Of a DNA stretch of 64,000 bases, positions 11,189 through 22,365 are shown piece by piece. The notes beneath the pieces are model-generated. The model was not told where the DNA came from. It saw nothing but the letters and a program-made list of their open reading frames with translations, and searched no databases. Positions within the stretch are counted from its first letter, which is position 1, and the number at the start of each line of letters is the position of its first letter. Source of the DNA: Cephalotus follicularis (Eukaryota; Streptophyta; Magnoliopsida; Oxalidales; Cephalotaceae); assembly GCA_001972305.1 (NCBI GenBank), contig BDDD01000885.1, positions 1 to 64,000 of the forward strand. Reading direction: 5' to 3'. Both the position numbers and the translations under genes were made by a program.

Positions 11189-13572
11189 CGTCACGCCCGA
11201 ACCGAGGGCGAAACCCCACAACCCAACATGTGAAACCATCCATACAATCCATACATATCATTCCTAAAAATATGTCACAAATTTAAAACTTTAAATACCA
11301 TATGAATGCGGAAGATAACATCAATACATAAAGACAAGCCCATCCATCCATATACATATCTTAAGCGCTACCACAAGTCAACAGGTCAAAAGCTGAAATA
11401 CAAATATCTCTTATACATCCAAACCTATACACAAGGTACATACCAAAGCAAAACCGTTGACCATAATCTATCTGGAAAGCCCGATCCGCTTCGGGCTGCT
11501 TCACTGCGGTGCACCCCCCAAACCTGCACCTGAACCTGACCCATTACGGGAATGGGTCAGCAAAGGCTATACAATATGCTATGCATGCAATAGATATAAC
11601 AGATATATATGCATGACATGTTACATGCATGAATTCCATAGTGGACAGCTTTGGTATACCAATTGTCCCTAAGCAGTGGTATACTTAGCTAGTCCTAAAC
11701 ACATCAAGGCCATAGGCCTGCAAACACTCCATAAAACCATCCATAACCATCCATAGGGTCAAGTACTTCTCTACCGCTCCGGCCCGAGATAGTACCTCTA
11801 TTGTCTATACACTCTTCGTGCCACAGCCATATGGAGCATAGGATAACACCGACCACATAATCCATACCATAATTCTAGTCCCCTATAGAGGGTACTAGCC
11901 CCATCCATAATAGAGATCTCTGGGAGCAAAGACATGTTTGTATGTATACCATACCCCTATCAATCCATAATGCGGTGGTTGCTCAAGTCACCCAAAAAGA
12001 GAGGATTCCATAACCATAATATGTGGCCTACATCCATAATTCTTCATGACGGAAATGAAGATTATGAATGGGTTATCCCGTAAGGACTAAACCATAACCA
12101 TCCATCAATTATAGCCATACTATACCCGTACCCATAACCATATTTCTATTTAAAGGATAGAGACCTACCATAAAGGATCACATAGGATCCATCCGTCGAA
12201 ACCATTTAAAACCCTTTTTCCATAACCCTTTCCCTTTTCCATTTCCATTCGTTTGTCCCTATCGGAGTTTGAAAACAATGGAGAGGCAATCTAATTAGGA
12301 TATCCGCGTCCGGATGTCCTAATTGAGCTATCCTAACCATTCTTGAAAGCCATTTGTATAAAACCCATTTTTAATAAAACTTTCCTTAAAGATTTTCTTG
12401 AAAGTTAATTTGAACATCAAAAGATGTTTAAAGAGGCTTCACAGAGGTTACAAGGCCTTAGGGAGGCTTCTTACGGATTCATTTGGAGAGAAAACTATTT
12501 GGGATTAAAACAGTAAAGTTTGGCTAAAAACAGGGGCTTAGGCGTCAACACCTTCATGTTAGGCGTCGATGCCTATCGTCTAAGCATCGACGTTTTGCGC
12601 TAGGCATCAACGGCTAAGGCAATATGCCTTGAGCGTCAACGCATGTCGCTAAACGTCAACCGCTTACCATACAAAAGGCGTCGACTCTTATGTCCATTCC
12701 CTCTTATCTTGTTAATGTGTCGCACTGATTGGCGTACAAACGCGAAGGACACATAGGGCGTCGATGCTTATCGTCTAAGCGTCGACGCTCTGGGCGCTGA
12801 AGAACATGTCGACGTGCACGAAAAACACGTCGACTCCCCGGGCTACTGAAATTACTGTAAAATGCCCAAAAATCCATCAAAATCCATTTAAACTATTTTT
12901 AATTCAATTCAAAGAAAGCCATAAGCTCCAAACACCATTTAAAACTCAAAAACAGCTTTTAAACCATTTAAATCCATGTCCATAACCCATAGATAGAGAG
13001 AAAATAGGAATTGGGTTCAAGGACCCAACTCACAGTTTCCTCTTAAATATCCATTTCAATCCATTATAAACCATTCCATATTCCATAAACCATCCATCTA
13101 GCATGTCTACAGCCATCCATAACCATAAAATCATACAAATCCATCATAATATGGAGATCGGAGCATAAGTATAACCTGCCTCAAATCGGTTAAAAACGGA
13201 GAAAATGTTGCTTGGATCCTCAAACTGATTCTCCCTTCAGGATCTACCTGCTGCCACGATCCCAGAGACACCATGTTTGCTTGATTTCGTCCACCTTTTC
13301 TCTCTAGCTCACTCACTCTCTATATATATATGAAATTTGAAATAAAAGAGCTGAGCCGTCTATATATAAAAATAGGCGCCCTTAAGGAAAAAATCTCACA
13401 AACAGCGATCAGGTTCTACTGAACCTCCATTACCCATAAACAGGCATAAAAGTGGAAAATAGAATATATGATATACAATCCATGCCATCCATGAGTACAA
13501 TATTGTACTATACCATATAAATACAAGTAAAATACATGCCAACCTGTCAACGTAAAAGATATGGGGCTTACA
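11189..13572 (-). mobile_element. Tekay 3' LTR
   Basis: 2384 bp, ending GGGGCTTACA at the internal side, identical in its last ten bases to the other LTR. A TATA-type promoter stretch (tatatataaaaatagg, read on the minus strand) lies near 13355-13375. The TCGA-palindrome array lies at 12541-12835, downstream of that promoter in the sense of transcription. Confidence 0.92.
12541..12835 (-). repeat. TCGA-palindrome array in Tekay 3' LTR
   Basis: Unit aggcgtcgatgcctat, taagcgtcgacgctt and variants. Cores start at 12545, 12566, 12587, 12607, 12636, 12656, 12681, 12761, 12782, 12809 and 12830. Adjacent steps are mostly 20 or 21 bp. Variants are largely TCAA or TTGA, that is CG changed to CA or TG. 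Confidence 0.9.
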
Positions 13573-13590
13573 TCCTCCCCTCTTTAGAGA
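13573..13590 (-). promoter_or_regulatory. Tekay polypurine tract
   Basis: The plus strand reads tcctcccctctttagaga directly after the LTR end, so the element strand has a purine run ending at the 3' LTR. This is where plus-strand DNA synthesis is primed in LTR retrotransposons. Confidence 0.85.
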
Positions 13591-14810
13591 AATCTAATCT
13601 CGAGATTCCCTAGGATCAAAACAAGTGAGGATACAAAGCTCTCATGTCATCCTCACGCTCCCATGTAGCTTCCTCAAACCCGTGATGGCGCCATCAAACC
13701 TTAACCAAAGAAATCTCTTTGTTCTATAGCTGCTTGACTCGGCGGTCAAGAATCTGAACTGATGTCTCCTCATAACTCATATCCATCCTCAGATCCAACA
13801 GCTCATACTGCAATACATGTGAAGAGTCTAGGTGATACTTCCTTAGCATCGACACATGAAACACATTATGTACCTCTGATAGGCTGGGAGGCAAGGCAAG
13901 TCTGTAAGCGACTGTACCCCCTCAAGGATCTCAAAAGGTCCTATAAACCGTGGAGCTAACCTTCCTTTCTTGCCGAATCTCATAATTCCTTTAGTTGAAG
14001 AGACTTTAAGGAAAACATGATCACCCACTAAGAACTCTAGATCTCGTCGACGATGATCATCATAACTCTTCTGTCGAATCTGAGTCGTCAAGAGTCTTTC
14101 CCTGATAACCTTAGCTTTCTCTGTCAATTCCTGTACAAACATTGGTTTTAGGAGACTCTGCTCTCTTACCTCAAACCAACAGACTGGAGTCCTACATTTC
14201 AGTCCATAATGAGCTTCAAACGGAGCCATACCGATGCTCGTATGAAAACTGTTGTTATAAGAGAACTCCACTAAAGGCAGATGCTGATCCCAACTGCCAA
14301 CCCAATCCATCACACATGCTCGGAGCATGTCCTGTAGAGTTTGAATCGTTCTCTCAGACTAACCATCTGTCTCGGGATGAAAATTCGTAATGAAACTCAA
14401 CTGTGTACCAAGAGCTGTCTGCAGTTTCCTCCAAAACTGTGAGGTAAACCCTGGATCTCTGTTAGAAATGACACTAATTGGTACTCCATGGAGTCTCACA
14501 ATCTCCCCACATATAGAGATGCTAACCGTTCCAGAGAATAAGTCATCTTGATTGCTAGAAAATGTGCAGATTTGGTGAAGTGATCAACAACAACCCATAT
14601 AGCATCATGGTTAGCTCTCGACCGTGGAAACCCCAATACAAAATCCATCCTGATGTGCTCCCACTTCCATTGTGCCACAGGCAACGACTGAGGATATCCA
14701 GCTAGCCTCAGATGTTCCGCCTTGACTTGCTGACATACCAAGCAGGAAGCACCATACTCTGCAATATCCCTCTTCATGGTGTTCCACCAATAGATGAGCT
14801 TCAAGTCTCA
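13590..14810 (-). pseudogene. Tekay integrase with C-terminal chromodomain
   Basis: The zinc-binding N-terminus is visible as YWWNTMKRDIAEYGASCLVCQQVK (about 14730-14800). It is followed by the catalytic core starting WEHIRMDFVLGFPRS and [13 protein letters not shown] (about 14560-14690) and then LPLVEFSYNNSFHTSIGMAPFEAHYG (about 14200-14300). The C-terminal part has RFGKKGRLAPRFIGPFEILE (about 13920-13990). A chromodomain-like stretch ending in WRHHGFEEATWEREDDM lies near 13620-13760. In chromoviruses this domain is thought to guide integration to heterochromatin. The coding sequence is a fossil with several lesions. Confidence 0.9.
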
Positions 14811-15039
14811 ATACATCTTAGTGCTCCCTGGATGCACTAAGAAACTGGAGCGATAAGCTTGCGACAACAACTCATCCTTCAGTTCCTTACTATCAGGAAC
14901 ACAAACCCTGCCCTGAAATCTTATCAAACCATCACCATTTACCGAGAACTTGGGCTTTAACCCACCTTGACCATTAAAAGCAGCCTTAAGCAAAGCTCCA
15001 TCCATCCCTTGAGCCTCTCTAATCTTGTCTGTCAACTGT

Positions 15040-16340
15040 GGCCGCGTCTGAATCTAGGAAACCATCAAGCAAGCTAATCGATGACTCAAAGCGTCTGCCA
15101 CCACATTAGCCTTGCCTGGATGGTACTGTATCTCGCAATTGTAATCATTGACCAGCTCCATCCACCTCCTCTGTCTCATATTCAGGTCTTTCTGAGAGAA
15201 AAGATGCTTTAAGCTCTTGTGATCCGTGCAAACATTAAACTCTGTGCCATACAAATAATGTCTCCATTTGCATAGTGCAAAGATTATTGCTGCTAGCTCC
15301 AGATAATGAGTGGGATAATTCTCCTCATGAGGCTTTAACTTCCTTGAAGCATAAGCAATTACCTTTCCATACTACATCAACATACAGCCCAAACCATTCT
15401 CTGACGCATCACTGTATACCATGAAACCCTCATTACCCTCTGGCAAGGTTAAGATCGAAGCGGAAATCAAGCGATGCTTCAACTCCTGGAAGCTCTACTC
15501 ACAACTGTCTTCCCAAACAAACGATGTCTTCTTATGTGTCAATCTGGTCAAAGGCGTAGCAATCCGCGAGAATCCTTCGACAAAGCGGCGGTAACAGCCC
15601 GCTAAGCCTAAGAAACTGCGGACTTCAGACATGTTTGTTGGGCATTTCCAATCCTTAACTGCTTTTATCTTCGTGGGATCCACTGACAATCCATCACTGG
15701 AAATGACATGGCCCAGAAAAGCTACCTCCGATGACCAAAACTCACATTTGCTGAACTTGGCATACAACCGATGATCTCTCAGAGTCTGTAATGCCAAGCG
15801 CAAATGCTCTTCATGCTCTTGGAATATACCAAGATGTCATCAATGAAGACCAGGATAAACTGGATGAGATACGAGCTGAACACCCTGTTCATCAAACTCA
15901 TGAATGCGGCAAGGGCGTTGGTCACCCCAAACAGCATTACCACAAACTCATAATGCCCATACCTTGACCTAAAATCTGCCTTCGGAATGTCTTAAGCTCT
16001 AAGCCTGAGATGATGATACCCTGATCTCAAATCCTACTTCGAGAACACTGAAGCACCTTTCAACTGATCAAACAACTCATCGATATGCGGCAATGGGTAC
16101 TTGTTCTTAACTGTAACCCTGTCAAGCTGCCGATAATCGATACACATCCGGAAGGATCCATACGTTTTCTTTACAAACAAAACAGGTGCTCCCCAAGGGG
16201 AAACACTCGGCCGGATAAAACCTCTATCGAGCAACTCCTGCAACTGAACTTTCAACTCTCTCAACTCAAGAGGGGCCATGTGATAAGGAGCTCTTGATAT
16301 CGGTGCCATCCCTGGAAGCAAATCAATCATAAACTCCATA
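15040..16340 (-). pseudogene. Tekay reverse transcriptase and RNase H
   Basis: Reverse transcriptase begins with the [21 protein letters not shown] block and [24 protein letters not shown] (about 16034-16330). The catalytic FIDDILVYS motif is at about 15823-15860, and [18 protein letters not shown] with [18 protein letters not shown] at about 15600-15720. RNase H is visible as [14 protein letters not shown] and [23 protein letters not shown], ending in [10 protein letters not shown] (about 15070-15240). Together these would convert element RNA to double-stranded DNA. Typical Gypsy order, non-functional. Confidence 0.92.
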
Positions 16341-16345
16341 TCCCT

Positions 16346-18450
16346 CTATGGCGGTAAGGATGTCAACTCATCCAGAAACATGTTTGGATACTCAGAAACA
16401 ACCAGGACATCCTCAAACCTCGGTAACCATTTCCTTCTATCCATCACATGTTCTAAGAAACCACTGCAACCCTGTCTCATAAGCATGTCAGCATGAAGAG
16501 CTGATATCATCTGAACTGGTTGATGCTCTAAAGTCCCAAAAAACTGGAACTGAGACTGTTCAGGCATACTGAAGGTCATGACCTTCCCGTTACAATCCAC
16601 ATGGGCGTAATGCGCCGATAACCAATCCATCCCGAGAATCACATCTAGATCACCCATCGGCAACACTATAAGATCCGCTGGCAAAACATGGTCGGTGATC
16701 TCCAACATACAAGACCTGCATACCCATTCTGAAATAACAGACTCCCCCGCTGGGGTACTCACTTCCATCATAAAAGGCAAAGGCTCAGGCTCCACACTAA
16801 CATGACATATAAAATGTGATGCAATGTATGAATGGGACGAGCCCGGATCTATAAGAACTCGTGTCATATGCTGAGAGATACAAATAGTACCTCCAATCAC
16901 TGATGTAGATCCTCTTGTAACACTCTGATCCATACCATATACCCTACCTTGAACGGTAGGCATCAGCTCTATAGGCTGCTTGCCACGATCTCTCCCTAAC
17001 GCTGAAGGCGAGCTGGTGTTAGGACGGCCATGATACTGCTGTCTAGAACCACTGCCCTGCTGAGAACCTCCCTGAAATTGGACTGTACTCTGCTCTGGCT
17101 TACTCCCTGTACCATATCTATCACGAGGGCACTCCCTAGCTATGTGGTTAGAAGCCCCACAACCCATGCATTTACAATCATCCGATGTGTGGTTCGTGCT
17201 TCCATAATGAACACACATATCAAAAGGAGATTGACTTCCACCACTGGAAAGTCTAGAACAGTCTTCTTGCATCCCCTGACTCCATTGTTGAGAATCCTAC
17301 CCTTCGCACCTCTGTCGGGAACTCTGGACTCTACTCCTCCGTTGTGATCCTCTGGACTGACCTCTCTGACCAGAAAAATAGGGCTGGATGCCGACACTCT
17401 GAGGCAAGCCACCCTGACCAGGACTGCTGTTCTCGGATCTCTGGGACTTGTTACTGCTCCCAAAACTCCTCCCTGGCTGCCATCCCGACGAAGCAGGTCT
17501 GTTACGATCATTTTGAATCCGTAATTTGCGCAACTCCTCTGCCAACGCCTCACAATCTCTGGCTCTGCCAGCCAACTCCACGAAAGATCTCAATCTGAGT
17601 AGTGCCAGTCTCTGTCTGATATCTGGTCTAAGGCCACCAAGAAATCTCTTATCCCTTCTCGTTTCTATAACAACCATATGTGGAGCTATCCTTGGCAATT
17701 CAACAAATTTGGATTCATACTGGGCCACAACATGTTACATTGGGTTAACGCAAGAAATTCAGCCTCCATCTTATCAACCTCAGCCTCTGGATAATATTGC
17801 TCATTGAACTCTGTTTTGAACATATCCCAAGAATTCGGATCCCATTTTCTTCCCAAGAGGCAGCAACCATGTTCCACCAATGTTTCGCTTCACCCTGTAG
17901 CATATATGTGGCGAGGACAACCTCCTCTGAATCTGAACATCTCAAGACTCGGAAGTTCTTTTCCATTTGCATCAACAATCTCTCTGCGGTAACTGCATCA
18001 GGACCTCCTGTAAAAGCTGGAGGATTTAACCTCAAAAAAACTTGCTAGAAGGTCCTCCCTAGGTGCAGGTAGGTCAACTGATCTCCTTTATGTTTCGGCA
18101 TGTCTAGCGGGCCTTACAACTGGGGTCTGGTCTGGTGCCTCTGTTGCACGCCTAATAGGTCTCGTAGTAGGGGTTTGTTCAACTGTAGGTGCTTGTCGTT
18201 GCATAAACTCATTCATCCAGTTCATCACATTATACATCTTTCTCATAAAACATATGGGGTTCCCTTTGGCCAGGAGCGTCAAAATCTGCTTCTTGGCTAA
18301 CATTCTGTTCCTCTGGTTCTTCCACATCTTTATTGGCTCGAGTATGTCGGGTCGATGGCCCTGCCTTAAGTTTTCCTTTAGCTCCTCTTCGACCTTCCAT
18401 ATCTACCTTGTATAAGAGACAAAAGTCAGCTATCCAATTCATAACCACAA
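16346..18450 (-). pseudogene. Tekay gag, zinc knuckle and protease
   Basis: The gag core is at about 17300-18040: LNPPAFTGGPDAVTAERLLMQMEKNFRVL, then LATYMLQGEAKHWW, typical of the retrotransposon gag domain. A CCHC zinc knuckle (CMGCGASNHIARECPRD) lies at about 17119-17170 and would bind element RNA. The aspartic protease active site appears as VLIDPGSSHSYIA (about 16820-16860), with the LPMGDLDVILGMDWLSAHYA stretch (about 16600-16670). A charged N-terminal region upstream reaches about 18440. The region is broken by several lesions. Confidence 0.9.
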
Positions 18451-18590
18451 TTCCAAAATAGATATAGCAGCCAATAGCTTATCAATATCACTCAATTCCA
18501 ATAACAACCATTTCATCCATATCACTTAAACGGCATAGCCAAGGATCCTATCCTGGCATAGCATAGGATCCTATCCTGGCACAGCCAACA

Positions 18591-18609
18591 TAGCGTGGAT
18601 CTGATACCA
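18591..18609 (-). promoter_or_regulatory. Tekay primer-binding site (initiator tRNA-Met type)
   Basis: On the element strand the sequence is TTGGTATCAGATCCACGC, close to the TGGTATCAGAGC complement of the initiator methionine tRNA 3' end. It lies 8-10 bases inside the 5' LTR. Confidence 0.85.
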
Positions 18610-18617
18610 AACTATCA

Positions 18618-21014
18618 TGTCCCGAACGGTCCTCATGACCCGACACGTGAAACCATCCATACAATCCATGCATATCATTCCTTAAAATATGCTACAGATT
18701 TAAAACTTTAAATACCATATTTATACGGAAGATAACATCAATATATAAAGACAAGCCCATTCATCCATATACATATCTTAAGCGCTGCCATAAGCCGATA
18801 GGTCAAAAGCTGAAATACAAATGTCCCTTATACATCCAAACGTATACACAAGGTAGATAACAAAGCAAAACCACTGACCATAATCTGTTTGGAAAGCCCA
18901 ATCCGCCTCGAGCTGCTTCACTGCGGTGTACCCCCCAAACCTGAACCTAAACCATTACAAGAATTGATCAGCAACCAAAGGCTGTGCAGGCTATACAATA
19001 TGCTATGCATGCAACAGATATAACAGATATATATGCATGACATGTTACATGCATGAATGCCATAGTGGACAACATTGGTATACCAACTGTCCCTAAGCAA
19101 TGGTATACTTAGCTAATCCTAAACACATCAAGGCCATAGGCATGCAGACACTCCATAAAACCATCCATAACATTCCATAGGGGGAAATCCATCCACAGGG
19201 TCAAGTACTTCTCTTCCACTCTGGCCCGAGATAGTACCTCCATTGTCTATACACTCTTCGTGCCATAGTCATATGGAGCATAGGATAACATCGGTCACGT
19301 AATCCATACCATAATGCTAGTCCCCTATAGAGGGTACTAGCCCCTGGCATAATAAGAGATCTCTGGGAGCAAAGACGTGTCTATATGTATACCATACTAT
19401 ACCCTTATCCATCCACAATGCGGTGATTGCTCAAGTATCCCAAAAAGGGAGGATTCCATAACCCTAATATGTGGCCTACATCCATAATTCTAGATGACGG
19501 AAATGAAGGTTATGAATGGGTTATCCCGTAAGGTCTAAATCATAACTATCCATCAATCATAGCTGTACCATACCCTTACCCATAACCATATTTCCCATTA
19601 AAGGATAGGGACCTACCATAATGGATCACATAGGATCCATCCGTCAAAACTATTTAAAACCAATTTTCCATTACCCTTTTCCTTTTACTGTTCTATTTGT
19701 TGGTCCCTATAGGAGTTTGAAAACAATGGAGAGGAAGTCTAATTAGGATATCCGCATCCGAATGTCCCAATTGAGCTATCCTAACCATTCTTGAAAACCA
19801 TTTGTATAAAACCCTTTTTTAATAAAAATTTCCTTAAAGATTTTCTTGAAAGTTAATTTGAAGATCAAAAGATGTTTAAAGAGGATTCACATAGGTTACA
19901 AGGCCTTAGAGAGGCTTCCTATGGATCCATTTGGAGAGAAAGCCATTTGGGATTAAAGCAGTAAAGTTTGGCTAAAAACAAGGGCTTAGGCGTCAAAGCC
20001 TTCATGTTAGGCGTCGATGCATATCATCTAAGCGTCGACGCTTTGTGCTAGGCATCGACGGCTAAGGCAATATGCCTTAAGCGTCAACGCATGTCACTAA
20101 ATGTCAACTGCTTATCATACATAAGGCGTCGACGCTTATGTCCATTCCCTCTTATCGCATTAACATGTTGCACTGATTGGCGCACAAACACAAACAACAC
20201 ATAGGGCTTCGATGCTTATCATTTAAGCGTCGACGCTCTGGGCGCTGAAGAACACATTGACGTCCACGAAAAACACGTCAATGCCCTGGGCTACTGAAAT
20301 TAGTGTAAAATGCCCAAAAATCCATCAAAATCCATTTAAACTGTTTTTAATTCAATTCAAAGGAAGCTATAAACTCCAAACACCATTTAAAACTCAAAAA
20401 CTGCTTTTAAACCATTTAAATCCATGTCCATAACCCATAGATCGAGAGAAAATGAAAATTGGGTAAAAAGGACCCAACTCACAGTTTGCTCTCAAATCTC
20501 CATTTCAATCCGTTATAAACCATTCCCTATACCATAAACCATCCATCTAGCATGTATACAGCCATCCATAACCATAAAACCATACAAACCATCATAATAT
20601 GGAGATCGGAGCATAAGTATAACCTCCCTCAAATCGGCTGAGAACGGAGAATATGTTGCTTGGACCCTCAAACTGATTCTCTCTTTAGGTTCTACTCGCT
20701 GCCATGATCACAAAGACACCTTGTTTGCTTGATTTCGCCCACCTTCTCTCTCCAGCTCACACACTCTCTATATGAAATGAGAACTAAAAGAGTTGAGCCG
20801 TCTATATATAGAAATAGGCTCCCTTAAGGCGAAAATCTCACAAACAGCAATCAAGTTCTTCTGAACCTCCATTACCCATAAACATGCATAAAAGTAGAAA
20901 TTAGTATATATGATATACAATCCATGCCATCCATTAGTACAATATTGTACAATACCATATAAATACAAGCGAAATACATGTCAACCCGTACACATAAAAG
21001 ACATGGGGCTTACA
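18618..21014 (-). mobile_element. Tekay 5' LTR
   Basis: 2397 bp from TGTCCCGAACGG to GGGGCTTACA. It carries its own copy of the TCGA array (19990-20290), with the first cores at 19993, 20014 and 20035 (21-bp steps). A TATA-like stretch (ctatatatagaaatagg read on the minus strand) lies near 20800-20818. Confidence 0.92.
19990..20290 (-). repeat. TCGA-palindrome array in Tekay 5' LTR
   Basis: Same array as in the 3' LTR, unit for unit, with extra CG-to-CA or TG variants (for example atgtcaactg, acattgacgtcc, acgtcaatgcc). Confidence 0.9.
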
Positions 21015-21641
21015 AATCATCTATCAAACAATCAATCAATCAATTACCGTATAGAGTTTTGGACTTTCAATATGGTATCAATGTCAGTATCAATACTCTA
21101 CATCACGAGAAGGTAGTCCTTCTAAAAAGGGTGATGGACATATCTAATCATCTATAATTGGCCTATCCAGACAAATTAGATCCTCTAAACAATTCTAGGA
21201 ATCACTCGACCCGAAGGGAGCGCAATGATCAATAACTCAACCCAGAGGGAGTACAATAACAATAGCTCGACCTGAAGGTAGTGCATTGTTGATCATCAGT
21301 AGGCATAACACAAAGTCCTACAACACTGATTGAAATCACTAGGCAACTCTATAGGAATTGTAACGCCCCGTAGCAGTTTTGGGACTTTTTCTATGGTGTT
21401 TAATTTTTTTTTATGGGCTTTGGACTTAATTGAGTAAGAAAAGAAGGTCAAGTGTTGTTTAGTGTTATAAGCCCAAGTGTAAAGCATGATTAATGATAGT
21501 AGGAGGACTTATGTGCAAAGCTTGTTGAGGAAGCTTTCTTATCCCAAGACAAATGACGGCTTATATTGGGAGTAGGGTGGATATATATATGGTGATGTGG
21601 TCTTTCCTTTCTTTTAGTTTCAGCAGATTAGAGAGCTTTAG

Positions 21642-21644
<3 letters not shown>

Positions 21645-21697
<53 letters not shown>

Positions 21698-21734
21698 CTA
21701 GTTCTTCTTCTTCTTCTTCTTCTTCTTCTTCTTT
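21645..21734 (+). repeat. (GA)n and (TTC)n microsatellites in LTR C
   Basis: (GA)n covers 21645-21695 and (TTC)n about 21702-21734, separated by gctctag. The same kind of GA run sits in the family B solo LTR. Confidence 0.95.
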
Positions 21735-22097
21735 GACGAGCGGGAGGAGAACAGCAGTTCGAAGCTTTCTAAGCTTAGTGGAGAAGCAGTCAGGCGTAGT
21801 AGCAGACGAAGAGAAAGAGAAGAAGTTTTCGTCAGAGAAAGCCAATAAGAACACAGCCAAGAACTATGAGTGGGGCATCCTTTATATGTTTCTAGTTATC
21901 TCTTGATGTTCTTGATCATTCTTCAGCTTTTTAATCCCCAGTACAATGAGAGTTTTGTAACTGGAATTTGTTTCCCTAGCGTCTTTGTATGTTTTCTTTT
22001 GACAGAAAGATAGAGAAAGAGAGTTTCTCGAGCATTAGAGCTCAAGTTCTTCTAAGTGAATTAGTCACTTTCCAGGTAAGGTAACGCGTACGTGCTC

Positions 22098-22365
22098 AAC
22101 CCCACTCCTCGGCCTACTATTGTCTATGATGGGAAGTCGAGCGAGTCTGCCCCCGGGTTCCATACCTGGATCTCCTTTGCACTTTGTCTATGATGGTGTT
22201 TAGGGTGAGTGCAGCTGAGCACTATGTACATAGCTCCAACCTCCTCAGTATACTATTGTCTAAGATAGGAAGCCGGGAGAGACTGTCTTCAGGTCCTACC
22301 TGGATCTCCTTTACGCTATTGTCTATGATGGTGTTTAGGGTTTGAGTACAGCAGAGCTAAGTTGC
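22098..22365 (+). repeat. Imperfect tandem duplication, about 137-bp unit, in LTR C
   Basis: The block from ccta.tattgtct..gat through acctggatctcctt to gtctatgatggtgtttaggg occurs twice in tandem, starting near 22112 and 22249. The two units have visibly diverged. Confidence 0.8.

Larger units (their letters stand above)
11184..21019 (-). mobile_element. Full-length Tekay/Del-type chromovirus with TSD AATCA
   Basis: A Ty3/Gypsy element on the minus strand, 11189-21014 (9826 bp), flanked by AATCA at 11184-11188 and 21015-21019. Parts: 3' LTR 11189-13572, polypurine tract just right of it, gag-pol 13573-18590, primer-binding site about 18591-18609, 5' LTR 18618-21014. Integrase is followed by a chromodomain, which with the gag type points to the Tekay (Del) clade. 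In a stretch of about 300 aligned LTR bases I count about 28 mismatches. This suggests an insertion a few million years old (roughly 3-7 Myr, depending on the rate assumed). It is structurally complete, but its coding region carries many lesions. Confidence 0.92.

Noticed and set aside
21553-21906. Open frames on both strands rich in RE/ES or SL/EE
   Set aside because: Produced by the GA and TTC microsatellites in LTR C.
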